Below are positions 25,121-38,703 of a DNA stretch of 64,000 nt, in pieces. The translations under genes and the position numbers were made by a program. Source of the DNA: Cranoglanis bouderius (lineage: Eukaryota > Chordata > Actinopteri > Siluriformes > Cranoglanididae); the NCBI GenBank assembly GCA_023630585.1, contig CM042552.1, forward strand, positions 4,769,501 through 4,833,500. The letters run 5' to 3'. Each line of letters starts with the position of its first letter. Position 1 is the stretch's first letter. The notes under the pieces are model-generated. The model saw only the letters and a list, made by a program, of their open reading frames with translations, searched no databases and had not been told where the DNA came from.

Positions 25121-26227
25121 GTTTCAGTCATACAAGAAAACCATGAGGAATTTCAAATATACAAGTGCAAAGGAAACAAGTCACATCATTTAGCTCAGAG
25201 GGGAAAGAGTTGGTTAAAAATTCAGAGTGAGAGATTTTGTTTAGTACAGAAACAGCCTTTTCTTTAGGGTCCTATTGCTATCTGATAGAGCAAAATGGAA
25301 ACAGCTGATTTCATGTGAGCTAAAACTGTTTACATCACACAGGAAACCGAAGCTCTGGTTAACGAAAAACACCATGAGACAGTGAAAGCCACCACTCGGA
25401 AAAATATATCCAGTGGGAGAGATTAGAAAAGGACAACGACCGGGAAAGCAGTCAGTGGGATGTTAAGATGAAATGGCAGTGGGTTTAAAGAGGAGCGGTG
25501 TCCTCTGTGTCTTCCATGTACTCCATGTCCTCCATGTCAGGCAACAGGTCTCCACATTTCAGTCACATTTCTTCTCAAACAGGTAACGTTACCTTCCCTG
25601 CACATGCCTGGACAAATTGAAACCACCTAAGTCTGGACATGCCTGTGTGCACGAGTTATGAGAACATGAGTGCATTCTTAACAAACCTTGCTGAATTGTT
25701 TAACCTTCATAACGTGAGTGCCAAAGGCTGCTGACACTTGCTAATCATTAAACTTCTGAAAAAACACGCTACGTATTTATGCTAATCAGTGTGGACTGAT
25801 ATTATCACACATCTACAAGGCCTACTCTGGGAAAATCAGGTACTGAGCTGTACCAAGGGCCAAAAAATAAAGATACTGCACTGTATCATTGCTTCTCAAT
25901 AGTGTGGTATCCTCATTAGTACATCATTAGTACCTGTAGTATGCATCCTTTGTCTAATAAAGTGGATGTGGTTTACCTTTAAACACGTTTAAGGCAAGGG
26001 GACAGATTTTTGGCACCCTGACAGGTTAACACACTGAACAATTTTCGTTCCCTTGGATCTTCTTAGGTCCTGTGGCCCTGAAATCATCTCCAAACTTCCT
26101 TTCCGTGCATCACTCATGGTTCTCAATTTCTCCCTACTTCTGACACACCTCTGACCCATGAAAGGAGCACCAATCTGGTGTGTCATGGTGGTAGTGCATC
26201 CCCAGAACTGGAGCTGAGGACCCCTGA
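25121..26227 (-). other. possible kctd12 3' UTR or intergenic
   Basis: No long ORF. Lies between the kctd12 stop and a minus-strand AATAAA. Contains an ATGGA-type imperfect repeat on the minus strand at ~25495-25540 and a CACCTGATTC-like repeat fragment at ~26190-26235. Confidence 0.3.
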
Positions 26228-26640
26228 TTTAAGGTACAACGAGAATTTTAAAGGTATGCTATTTCCCTAGGTGAATGATACATGCTACAAGTACAACTTG
26301 TACACTCTTGTGGTTGTACAACCCCAGCGACAAGCAATGGTACCTTTTTTTTTTGAGAGTACACTCTCTGAAATAAAGGTACCAAGCTGTATTTTTGCTC
26401 GCCACCGGTGTGGTAGAATCAAGGGTACATCTTTTATGTATCGCTCCCAGTTTAAAATAACATAAGGTACATAACTGGCCCTTGAGGACAACCCAGAGGG
26501 GATTAAAGTGAACCACGTGCACTTTTCCAGGTAAAAGATACATACTAAAGGTTCAAGATGGACCATTGATGGTACCACTCCAGTGACAAGGAAAAGTACA
26601 GTTACAGGTATCTTCATTTCTGAGAGTACACGTATAGCTG
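26228..26640. repeat. GGTAC-rich palindromic repeat, ~1.5 copies
   Basis: GATACATGCTACAAGTAC near 26278 and GATACATACTAAAGGTTC near 26537 mark two head-to-tail partial copies, each followed by CC(C)AG(C/T)GACAAG. Related stretches are at 8440 and 56645. It lies ~100 bp beyond the kctd12 stop and may be in its 3' UTR. Confidence 0.6.
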
Positions 26641-26677
26641 CGTTATAAACTGGTGGAAATGGGCACGGTTTCCAACA

Positions 26678-26721
26678 ACAACAACAACAACAACAAAAAA
26701 AAAAAAAAAGGGGGGGGGGGG
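26678..26721. repeat. (CAA)n, poly-A and poly-G run next to the kctd12 stop codon
   Basis: On the plus strand a CAA repeat runs into ~14 A and then ~12 G. In the kctd12 transcript sense this is a C run followed by a T run, starting ~20 nt after the stop and so presumably in the 3' UTR. It is slippage-prone. Confidence 0.8.
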
Positions 26722-26742
26722 ATAAAGCAGGTCCACTTCGCC

Positions 26743-27597
26743 TCACTCTCTGCAAAACACATACTCGGTGTAACTGGTCCAGATTTTGTCCTCATTGGGG
26801 TCGCTGCTGGTGTACGCACACGTCCCTGTGGAGTTGCACGCCACCATGTGGAAGCCCATTTCGGCCAGCCGGTCGAACGCCTGCTCCAGAAAGTTGTACT
26901 TGAGGTAATAGCGGGACGTGTATCTCTCCGGGGGCCGGTCGGGGTCCCTGCTCTCGTTCAGCGTGTCGCCGAACACCTCTTTGGCGAGCGAGGTTTTGCC
27001 GCACACGGTAATCCGGGCCACGCGGCGGAACTTGGCGTCGTTCTGGATGTCGCGTCCGATCGTGTACGAGCCGCGGTAGCCGATGGTGATGTAGCCGAAC
27101 TTGCGCGCTTCCAGAGACGGAGAGCGCGGCCCGATGGCGGTGCTGCCGCTGGCGCTGCCGCTGGCACTAGCGAGGGCGCACGACAACGCCGCTTCCTCCG
27201 GGTCGCTGTGAAACGCCTCATCCCCGATCGAGTTCTCCTTACTGACCTGAGGAGGCCGGAGACGACGTGCCAGATCGGGCAGCTGGAAAAACTCAGCCTC
27301 TTTCTGCAAACTCGCTCGCTCTTTGAAGTACTCGGGCAGCGCCAGGTTCTTGTCGCGCAGGTAATCCAGGATGTAGCGGAACAGAAATCCGTCCCGGTCT
27401 ATAAAGTAGCGCCCTTTGCTGTCCCGGGTCAGCTGGGACGAGTTGTGCTCTTTAAACATGCTCCAGAATAAAGAGTTCGGGACCGAGAGTAAAGTTGAGT
27501 GCCGCGTAACGTAAATCTGCCCGCCGACATTCAGCTCGATTATTTCGGGGAAAGCCGACGTGGAGCTTTCCACTCTCCTTTCTGTTGCTTGAGCCAT
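26743..27597 (-). CDS. kctd12: KCTD12-type BTB/T1 and H1 domain protein (GABA-B receptor auxiliary subunit)
   Basis: A 284-residue intact ORF with no intron, as in the intronless mammalian KCTD12 coding region. Residues ~17-113 form a T1/BTB domain (PEIIELNVGGQIYVTR, then DSKGRYFIDRDGFLFRYILD). Residues ~114-165 are a variable linker with a Ser/Ala/Gly stretch at ~141-153. Residues ~166-284 form the H1 domain of the KCTD8/12/16 subfamily (FGYITIGYRGSYTIGRD, ITVCGKTSLAKEVFGDTLNE) ending in TEYVFCRE, which matches KCTD12 by recall. Known family role: pentameric cytosolic subunits that bind the GABA-B2 tail and G-beta-gamma and accelerate desensitisation. The ATG has a good Kozak context (G at -3, G at +4). 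The TGA is followed within ~15 nt by a long homopolymer. Fishes carry kctd12.1 and kctd12.2; I cannot say which this is. The linker is shorter than in the human protein (~325 aa). Confidence 0.95.
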   Translation of the reverse strand: MAQATERRVESSTSAFPEIIELNVGGQIYVTRHSTLLSVPNSLFWSMFKEHNSSQLTRDSKGRYFIDRDGFLFRYILDYLRDKNLALPEYFKERASLQKEAEFFQLPDLARRLRPPQVSKENSIGDEAFHSDPEEAALSCALASASGSASGSTAIGPRSPSLEARKFGYITIGYRGSYTIGRDIQNDAKFRRVARITVCGKTSLAKEVFGDTLNESRDPDRPPERYTSRYYLKYNFLEQAFDRLAEMGFHMVACNSTGTCAYTSSDPNEDKIWTSYTEYVFCRE

Positions 27598-27817
27598 TTC
27601 TGCTACAACATCTGTCTCGCCAAACCCCCCAGCTTTATCTTTATCCTCCCGAAGTCAGCGGTGTGAAAGAAAGAAAAAGAATGAGAGCGGATCTTTTCAG
27701 GTTTGTTTATGAAGGACTTAGGTGGGAGGAGGAAACGGGTGGACTTGTTTTCGGGTTAACTCTTCACTCTCTTCACACATCACGACATGAAATCACCACG
27801 CTATAGTGTGCATGTGG

Positions 27818-27824
27818 TTTTATA
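27818..27824 (-). promoter_or_regulatory. candidate TATA box of kctd12
   Basis: TATAAAA reads on the minus strand 221 bp upstream of the kctd12 ATG. This would place transcription initiation near 27790 and give a ~190-nt 5' UTR. The match is to the consensus only; no transcript evidence is available. Confidence 0.4.
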
Positions 27825-28243
27825 CGGAGCTACCAAATGGATCAGGGTTAATCCGGTATCACATGGAACGTGACACAAGATTAGATTATTAGGCGAGACT
27901 TGTCTATAATGAACTGAGCTGGGTATTCAAGCAATAATAAATGCACCATAGTGTTCCTTGATGTTTTCATGTGTGTAAAGTGTGTTTAATGTGACAGGAA
28001 AACTTCTTTAGAGTGTCAGAAAAGTCTCCTCATAGTATGAGGTTTAACCACATTACCACAAACCATGTGAGTTTTTCTACTTCATGCTTCTTCTATCTCT
28101 CTACCCATAAGATTATGGTCCAAAAATAAAAAATAAAAAAAATTATGAACACAGGCTAATTTTTCATAATTGTGTGCAAATAATTTGTTTTAGTTAATAT
28201 TCTTCTCATTTGTAAAAAGTTTGACCAATCACCTGTACTGTAT

Positions 28244-28722
28244 TTGTGTTTGTTCCAGATTTATTCCCCCTTTACAGTCAGAATAACCTCCACTCTTCTG
28301 GGAAGGCTTTCCACTACATTTTGGAGCGTGGCTGTGGGGATTTGTGCTCATTCAACTACAAGAGCATTAGTGAGGTCAGGCACTGATGTTGGGATGTCGA
28401 GGAGGTCTGGGGTGCTCTCTGCGTTCCGGTTCAACTCAGAAGGTGTTCAGTGGGGTTGAGGTCAGGGCTCTGTGAAGGACACTCGAGTTCTTCCACTCCA
28501 ACCTCATGTCTTCACGGAGCTCGCTTTGTGCACAGGGGTATTGTCGTGCCGGAACAGGTTTGGGTTCTTTAGATCCGGTGAAGGGAAACTGTAATGCTAC
28601 AGCATACGAAGACATTATATGCCATTGTGCGTTTCCAACCCTGTGGCAACATTTTGGGGACGAACCACATATAGGTGTGATGCTCAGGTGTCCACATACT
28701 TTTGGCCATATAGTGTGTCTTG
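28244..28722 (-). mobile_element. Tc1/mariner-like transposon remnant
   Basis: The plus-strand right end TGGCCATATAGTG is the reverse of a CACTATATGGCCAAAAGT terminus. The minus strand keeps, across broken frames, a DDE-transposase-like SPDLNPTEH block and, further on, AQIPTATLQNVVESLPRRV, as in Tc1/mariner C-termini. Stops and frameshifts make it non-functional. The left end is lost. Confidence 0.7.
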
Positions 28723-28729
28723 TTTTGTG

Positions 28730-30950
<2,221 letters not shown>

Positions 30951-30954
30951 AGAC

Positions 30955-31250
30955 TCCTTATCGTCCATTCAGTAATCTCTTCATCCTGGTCAGGGTTATG
31001 ATGGATCTGGACCTATCCCATGAATACTGGGCGTAAGGTGAGAATGCACCCTGGACGGGACTGCAGTCCATTGCACACGCACACATTCATTCACAGAGGC
31101 AATTTAGATTCGCCAGTTCACCTACTGGCATGTTTTTCAGAGGTGGGAGGAAACCAGCGAACCCAGGGGAAACCCACAGGGAGAACATGCAAAACTCCAC
31201 ACAGACAGTAACCCAAGATCAGGATCAAATTAGGGACCTTTTAGCTGTTA
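30955..31250 (-). mobile_element. SINE family D copy, long
   Basis: Contains GTTTTTCAGAGGTGGGAGGA, CCCACAGGGAGAACATGCAA, AACTCCACACAGACAG, CAATTTAGATTCGCCAG and CACCCTGGACGGGACTGC. These are the head, body and tail modules of this common fish SINE, on the minus strand. Confidence 0.75.
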
Positions 31251-31780
31251 GGCCAAAAATATATTTAGCTTGCTACATTAAATTTTTCTACAAATCAAAC
31301 TATTTTTACATGTTTAAAAATGAACCCTCCAAAGAAAATATTAAAAATGATTAATCTCACTATATATTATGCATCCCTTTGTTATATAATTTAAATATTT
31401 TGTGTATTACCATCATATGGCAGTACTTTCAAATAAAACTGCTGCCTCTAAGTCTGCTTATATCACGATTACTTATTGTTAAGATGTTTGTGTGGATACG
31501 AAACACACAGCAGTTTTTATAAAGGTTAATGACAAAAAGTTTGAAGATTCTAACTTTTTTTTCTAAAAGTTTTTAATATAAAAACCTCTTCAGCAACGGT
31601 TTCCAATTAATAAAATGTGTAATTTTTCCCACAGGGTGTCTGTGGCTGTATTTTGGGCCAAAGTTAACACAAGCATTAGAGGCATAGACACAATTACTCA
31701 CTGTGCTTGGCTCGTAATCAAGTTAGTCATAAGGCAGACACGACTCTGTAATTGAAAAATCCATATTGGGCTTGGACAAA

Positions 31781-31816
31781 GTGGTGGTGGTGGTGGTGGT
31801 GATGGTGGTGGTGGGT
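31781..31816. repeat. (GGT)n trinucleotide repeat
   Basis: About 11 GTG/GGT units with one GAT interruption. The poly-Val and poly-His ORFs come from it. Confidence 0.9.
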
Positions 31817-32849
31817 TGTATCTGTGCGTTGGATGTTGTGGGGGGGTTGCTTTCTGTAACCGACAGAAAAGAACCAATCAGCAAATTTATAATCTATTTT
31901 ACAAGCATGTACGATGTTTTCCGACTCTCTTATACAGTCAGCACCCTTTTGTAAAGATGGGTAAAGATGGGTTAGCATGCCTAGGAATTCTTATGAACAA
32001 AATGTAACCAAAGCATGTTTCTGTTTATATTTTATTTTGTGTAAACTTCACCCGAGCAACCACCCGTGACTTCCTTTTTCACCAGGGTGAAAGATATGAA
32101 GCAATAAAAAATAGCAACACGCCCGAAATGCCCATATCCGCTGTCACGGCAGTAATTAGGAAAACAAACAAAGCTGTATTATGGATTCCGCTTAGATTTC
32201 TCGCTCTGCAATCTCTTGAAGATTTATAGGAAACGATTCTGTGCTGTTATGTTAGCAAAGAGAGGTACAGGGGTGCCAGTAATTGTGATGCACGTGGTTT
32301 TTGATTTTCTTTCTTATAATAAATTGATTTTAATTAAAGGTTAGACGTCTGCCATATTGTCATTGTGAGATTAAGGTAATTATCTACAAAGAGATTTTGT
32401 TCATATCCTTTTTTGGTACCAAGGGTGCCAGTAATTCTGGAGCTGACTGTATATGATGGTTTCTCAGTTATAATGCAGAATTTCCTATGTAATGTTTGTT
32501 CCTTAAGCCCAAAGAACAGTGATATTTTAAAATATTGTGCAAATTCTCAGATTCACATTACACATCTGTGAAGAGATACTTTTATCAAGGAGAAAATAAC
32601 CACAGAATGCTAGCTTGAGGATAGTCCACGGATCATTGGCTTTTGAAAACCACCTTTCGTATTTCCCAGAAGGCCATTCAGCGCGCTGAGGCGTGGGAAC
32701 ACTCCTTCATCTTGGGTCCAGAGTGGCAACGTTATGACTGCAGGCAGATGGAGAAAGCTGCTTTTCTTTACTCATAAACAATCTATTTCCTTCATTTATT
32801 CATTTTGCTCTAAAGTTCTTCTCCTCTCCTATCTATCTCTCTGCCTGCG

Positions 32850-32925
32850 CTTCCATCCATCCATCCATCCATCCATCCATTTGTCTATCTATCCATCCAT
32901 TTGTCTATTTGTCTGTCTATATAGC
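32850..32925. repeat. (CATC)n and TCTA tetranucleotide repeats
   Basis: Seven CATC units followed by degenerate TCTATC/TTGTCT units. Confidence 0.9.
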
Positions 32926-35089
32926 CACATATGAATATTTCTGTTTGAATAGACTTATAGCCATTTTGTGTCCCGCTGATATTACATTTACAAATATGTA
33001 CATAAAGAAAGGTAAAAGATATTTTAATCACAGCTAAAGTTTCCTTAACAGCAACCTATATGCATGTTACAGATAAATCATTTAAAACATTACTAAAAGC
33101 TATAACTTCACTTTACCTGCAAATAGAATCACTAAAATATTTCAAAAATCCTTCTTTTTTTTTTTTTTTTTTTTGCATTAATGTGTGAATCCATTTTACA
33201 CGTCATGCTCGAAGTTTCCTTTTCCACAGGTCATTGATTATATGTCATGAAAAATGTACATTTTCGTTCATTTATTCAACCCTGTTACCTGAACACATTC
33301 ACCACTGTGACATATTTGGAATACGCCACAAGTCACGTGTTCAACAGGAAGCTGCATCATCTGAATTTACTGAAGATCATGGGAAGAAGAACAGTAAGTT
33401 CTCTCTCTCTCTCTCTCACTCTTTTTTTAAATTTAATTGTATTTTTTTTGCTTTTCTTTTTCTCAATGATATTGTGATATTGACTGACGAGGTCACTTTG
33501 AAAGTGCACCCCTATTACCCAAATTATATCTTGAAATTACATTTAAAAAAATCTAATGATCATGGATGCTTCTTCAATGCATCATATTTAATGTATTTGT
33601 TAGTTCTTTGCTAAAAACCCTAACCTTGTTGCTCATTTGAGGGCAAAATGAAGCCTGGCAGCGAAGATTTTAAAAAAAAAATTAGACTGTCGTCTGAGAT
33701 AGGTTACAACGTAATTTTTGAATGGTGAAAAGCACGTTCTCTTATCTTCAATGTTGAAAATGATAAACATTTTAAGAGTTACATGGGTACACCAACGGAT
33801 CCCCCAATCGTAGAACGACTCGGATAAATACTGTTTGTTGAATTTAGCTTTATTCGAAATCTTATAAGTACCCAAATACTTCTTGATACTTTACTGATAT
33901 TCATACATTAATATAAACCAGCCTTAATAATATAGATGTGTGGAATGCATTCGCATGCACTGAACATTGCAAGAATTTCTCCACTGAACACTGCGCGTCT
34001 TTATTAGCATACCCGAGTGGATCTGTATCGTTTCAGAGAGCTTCGCACGACAGTTACACTGTTGATCTTATGCAGTTGCGTCCATTAGGAAAGGTCATGT
34101 GCTGTTAGGAGTGGAAGCTAATTGGGCATCTGCTGCAGTGAATATCATGTAAGTCTAAAGTGCTCAGTGTGTGACATCCTGCAGGGACACATGGACCTGC
34201 CTACCTCACCGTGAGTGTTCATATACACTGAATATCCAGTTTATTACACACATCAGTCTAATACCTGATGGATCCGATCGTTTACACCTATCACGTAATG
34301 CTTTCTGTTAAAGTTTTTGTTTCACTTTTTTAAAAAAATGTAAGTCTTGATATATAGTCACATGAACAAACAATTATCTGCTTTCTTTCTTTCTTTCTTC
34401 ACTGTTGCAGGTGCACATCTACCTCAGTCTAGGGTTATGATAAAAAACAGTTGTAAATCACTTCTTATTACACATTTTTCACAGGAATATGGCTGCGTTC
34501 ACGCCATGTCTGAATTACTGTAATTACTAAATGACAACCCAGATGTTCTACTCGGGGCTGTTCACGTCCTCGGACTCGGAATTATGCGACATTAGACGGT
34601 TATCCAACTTTGTGCTAGCTACATTAAATGGTATTGTATGTATTTTCAGATTAATCTTGCATTATTAAGACATTATACAAATCAATTATACAGAAATATT
34701 ACGAGATAACTACTTAACTACATATTAAGTAGTCGCCATTTTGAGTGTTTCCGCATGTCGTTGCAGCGGTCAGGTGGTGCAAGTCAGAACTCTCAGAAAA
34801 TTCCTAGCTGACAAGTCGGTATCTTGTAATTGTGGTAATTATGACATGGCTTGAACGCAGCTTCAATCACAGGTAATAAACAAACATAATGTAAATATAC
34901 CTAGCTATTTAGGAGTTAGCTATACTAGTTGCTATTAAGCTAGCTACCATAGTTAATCCTAGATTCTGTATTTCAGTGAGCTGACTCGGCACACAAACAA
35001 ATAACTATCCTCTTCACAAATTTCGCCTTTCACTTAAAGCTACTTTAAAACTATGTCGCCAGTTGTACTCGACTACAATTTTATTAATG

Positions 35090-35710
35090 TGAATGTTCAT
35101 TACAAGACAACTGCTTAGACATCAACCTATCTATATAAGATATATAAGCTCTTTTGATTGCTAACATTACCTTGTTAGGTAGCTAGGTGGTTACTCCATG
35201 CACTATGAAAAAGTGGTTATCGAAAAACGAATGTTTGCTCATTTTCTCGAAGAAATCTGCTTTGATTTTTTTATTTACCTAGCTACATAAGGTATATAAG
35301 CTCTTTTGAGTACTAACATTAGCTTGTTAGATAGCTAGGTAGCTCAGTGTGTAGTTAGGATTCAGGGTTGCCAAGAAACGTTCTTCATAACAAGCATGTT
35401 TCTTTGTTTTCTACAAGAAAAGTCCTAAGACAGCTACCTAGCTACATATGGTATATACGTTCTTTTGATTGCTAATATTAGCCTGTTAGTTAGCTATGTA
35501 GGTAGCTAGGTAGGTAGTTAGTGTTAGCTTCTTTATAACGTCTTTCATTTTCAGTGGTGGTGCTAAACTATAAAATTGGCCACAAATTGCCTTGTCTCCA
35601 GAAGGTATAGAAAACATAGACTTTTGTAATTGCTAGTGTTAATTTGTTAGCTAGCGAGGTAGTAAGCTGAGTAGTTCATGTTAGCGAAACATTTTTGGAT
35701 AACATTTCTG
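35090..35710 (+). repeat. tandem repeat, ~155-bp unit, about four copies
   Basis: The anchor ACCTAGCTACAT-(A/G)-GGTATATA-(A/C)G-(C/T)TCTTTTGA is followed by GCTAACATTA, TTGTTAG and TAGCTAGGTAG. Anchors fall at ~35149, 35301, 35460 and 35619 (spacing 152-159). Units are diverged. Confidence 0.7.
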
Positions 35711-36049
35711 CCCATGGGTTGTTAACCAGTTAATTTCTTTCTGCCTTATTTACTGGTTATGAGGTGTAATTGTATCTGTCTGCCAGTCTCACTCCATGAC
35801 ATGTAACCAATTAAGGCTAAGTGATCTAATTCACTACATGACAGTTTCAGGGTGAGGTAATTGGTTTCATTTCTCATCAGCTGAAACACCTTGTTTGCAG
35901 GATGACAACCTCGTTTGTAATCATCATAAAATCAATAAATCACGTGCAGATACCCTGAAGTACCTCATGTTGTAGTGGTGTAGAAAAAAAGCAGCTTATG
36001 ATTGATCAGGATGGGGAGGAAAAGGGGCTTTAGGGATTGCTCTGTGAAG

Positions 36050-36275
36050 CTGTTTTTCCATTCGCATTAGGTTTACCAAGAGCTGATTGATTGCGTAATC
36101 GTCCAGCGCATGTTTGTTCATGCAAATACAGATCGACGACCTTTAATTACATCATTGCATCTGCACTGCAAAATGGAGATTTATCTGCCTCCAGGATGAG
36201 CGAGGCATCACGAGGCGCCATGGATTAATGACCACTGATCACAGTGCTGTGTATTAATGCTGTGTGACCATGGCG
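36050..36275. promoter_or_regulatory. candidate conserved enhancer-like block
   Basis: Non-repetitive sequence with a perfect octamer ATGCAAAT, TGATTGATTG (PBX/HOX-like), TTTAATTACATCATTGC and GATTAATGACC within ~200 bp. Motif density only. Confidence 0.3.
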
Positions 36276-36634
36276 TGTAAATACAGTGTACAGTTGGTTG
36301 GTAGGAATATCATTTCCAGTTTCCAGCATTTATCCCGACCTTGTCTCAGGAGTGTACAGGAGGAGTCTGGTGGCAGGCTCGTCTCTTTTCTAGCTGTCTA
36401 TCAAATCCTGTCACAGGGCTGAATTTTAATGCAACTCTTTGCCCTTGTGTCTCAGCGCTCCCATCTCTCTCTTTGACAGATAGTTAAGTGTTTGTTTTTC
36501 TTTTGGTATATATTTTTTTTTTCCTGATCTGCCGCTGCCATTTCCCTGCAAAAACTATGGACATGGATGCGATAGACCATGCTGCAACATCAGTCACCTG
36601 AAAATGGGTTTGGATTTATTTTCAACACACTGTC

Positions 36635-36930
36635 AGCTTACTGTTGTGGCATGGTGGTGCAGTAAGCAACATTGCTCCATGGCTCCATCTCATAGCTCCA
36701 GGGTCACCTGAGCTTGGGATAGTGTCCGTGTTGATTTCCTTTGCGTCCTCTGGTTTCTTTCCACCTCCCAAAAACATGCTGTTAGGTTTGATTGGCTGTG
36801 GTAAATGTGATGGAATGGAGATCCATCCAGAATGTATTCCTGCCTCACACCCAGTGTTCCTGGGATAGGCTCCGGATACATCACAACTCTGAGCAAGATA
36901 AAGCACTTACTGAAGATGAATAAGTGAATG
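36635..36930 (+). mobile_element. SINE family D copy, sense
   Basis: GTGGCATGGTGGTGCAGTAA head, GCTCCAGGGTCACCTGAGC, CCTCCCAAAAACATGCTGTT and the tail TCCTGGGATAGGCTCCGG, ending in a GATGAATAAGTGAATG run. The gene-like ORFs here come from this repeat. Confidence 0.75.
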
Positions 36931-37059
36931 CATGTTAGACTGAGATGGGGTACAAGTGTCAGTATTGATGTATCCCTAGTGTTACCATTTGCGGTTTCCC
37001 CATTGTTGGTTCTTGGGACTTGAGCAAGTGTTTCCTCAATGAAATCCAACTGAAATTTG

Positions 37060-37200
37060 GATTGATCTCCTGTCCATCACGTTTACCCTAGCCAATCAAT
37101 CCTAACAGCATGTTTTTGGGAGGTGGGGAAAAATATGTGGGAGAGAGCATGCAAAACTCCACACGCACAATTTCCCAAGCTCAGGGTCGCAATTTCTTAT
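37060..37200 (-). mobile_element. SINE family D fragment, antisense
   Basis: AACAGCATGTTTTTGGGAGG and GCATGCAAAACTCCACACGC mirror the 36635-36930 copy in inverse orientation, ~130 bp away. Confidence 0.65.
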
Positions 37201-37879
37201 ATTCCGTGTTATTCGAGGAGACTCGTCTATATTGTTGATCAACGGGGCTCAGCTGGGCTTTTTCTTGTCAGCCAAGCTGGAATTTTAATAACCACACCAT
37301 ATAAACTCGTACTTCATTTCTGTTTCTATGAACCAGAGGGCAGCATTGATCTATACAGCGATACAACTGTCACATTAATATACCTCTATGCCAAGGAAGA
37401 CAGATGCACAATATACGTAATCAAGTGAGCCAAGCTGTGTAACTGCTCATGACTTACGACCACTTCAGCATCAAATGGCGCCCAGCAATGTCACAGTGGG
37501 AAATATATTCAGCTTTTTAGTTCCAAGTGTCTAAATTGAGCTTGAGGTCTGACCTCAGAGAAACAAGATGCTTTTCCCTCGATGTCTGCCATTTTGAAAT
37601 GCCCCTTAATTTCCGCCAACATGCGAGAATATGACCAAAAAAAAAGAAGAGGCATCTCATCAGTGTTTGTAAAGATGCAAATATTTAATCAGTCTTGACA
37701 TTTTGTTTCCTATCTCTGTTTCATTTCCTTGATCTTTTCCATCTGTGTGCTAAAAGGACGTGGAGGTAGATGACTCCTCATTAAAACTGTAAGAGAATGT
37801 GTGAGAGGGAAGCTGGAGTTTTGGAGTTTGATAAACGGTTGATCCTTCATGTGTCTCAGAGGAAACATGTCAGCCTTTG

Positions 37880-38235
37880 CTCTCCCAGGTTGGTAGCTAC
37901 GGAAAAAGTTTGCCCTGTCATCGGGAGATCACGAGTTTGAATCGCGATGATGCCACAGCCAGCCATGGCCAGGAACCAAGAGATCAGAAATGGCCGACCT
38001 CCCTGGGTGGTACATACAGTGACACTAGACAATCACGTGTGTCTGTGAGCTCATGTATGCGGAAGAGGGCAGATAGCACAGTTTGAAAAGATACAGGCGG
38101 CTGGCTTCTCGTGTCTCGGAGGAAGCAGTTTGCCTTCATTCTCCGCGTTTGGTAGCTGTCATATGCTAAGGAAGAGCTGGCTGGGAATTGGAAAAACATC
38201 CAAATTGGGGAGATAAAGTTTTTTATCTCCCCATT
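37880..38235 (+). mobile_element. SINE family B copy
   Basis: CTGTCATCGGGAGATCACGA, GCCACAGCCAGCCATGGC, GCGGAAGAGGGCAGATAG and CTGGGAATTGGAAAAACATC. The same module order as the other B copies. Confidence 0.75.
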
Positions 38236-38667
38236 TTTTAAAAGCCAGCAACCTCAGGTTGCATTCTTTATACTGTCTTCTTGATTTACCAGCTGTTTGT
38301 ATGAATGCAAGTTTTAATTTCTCGCATTATCGCTGGCACGATTTAGTCACACAACATTAAGTTGTCTCACGTTCTCATGTGCAAATTTGGTCTCTTGGTG
38401 TCGCTGCCAAAAACAGCTTGCTTTAAAAACCCCAAGGCACACTGATGCAGTCCTTTAAAAATGAATGCTAAGGAATTCTAAAGAGGAATGTAAAATAAAA
38501 ATGTAAAATAATTTGGGGTTGCTTGGTTTCCTGTGCTAGGAATACTTGCTTTATAGTATTGCACATGGCTATTAGCCAATTACATGCATAACTCCGAGAG
38601 AATTGTATCCTTCAATTACAAGTCCAATTATTCATTAGTCATACTCTAGGTCATATTTATGGATTTC

Positions 38668-38698
<31 letters not shown>

Positions 38699-38703
38699 TA
38701 TGT
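38668..38703. repeat. (TG)n microsatellite
   Basis: About 11 TG units plus TATG variants. Confidence 0.9.

Larger units (their letters stand above)
31260..35085. other. intergenic, no gene seen
   Basis: AT-rich. Holds a transposon-like fragment at 32265-32455 (GTGCCAGTAATT at both ends), GGT and CATC microsatellites, and an exon-like open stretch at 33230-33393 treated under findings. Confidence 0.6.

Noticed and set aside
26653..27471. 272-codon plus-strand ORF
   Set aside because: Antisense shadow of the GC-rich kctd12 coding sequence; begins in the CAA/A/G repeat and has no domain.
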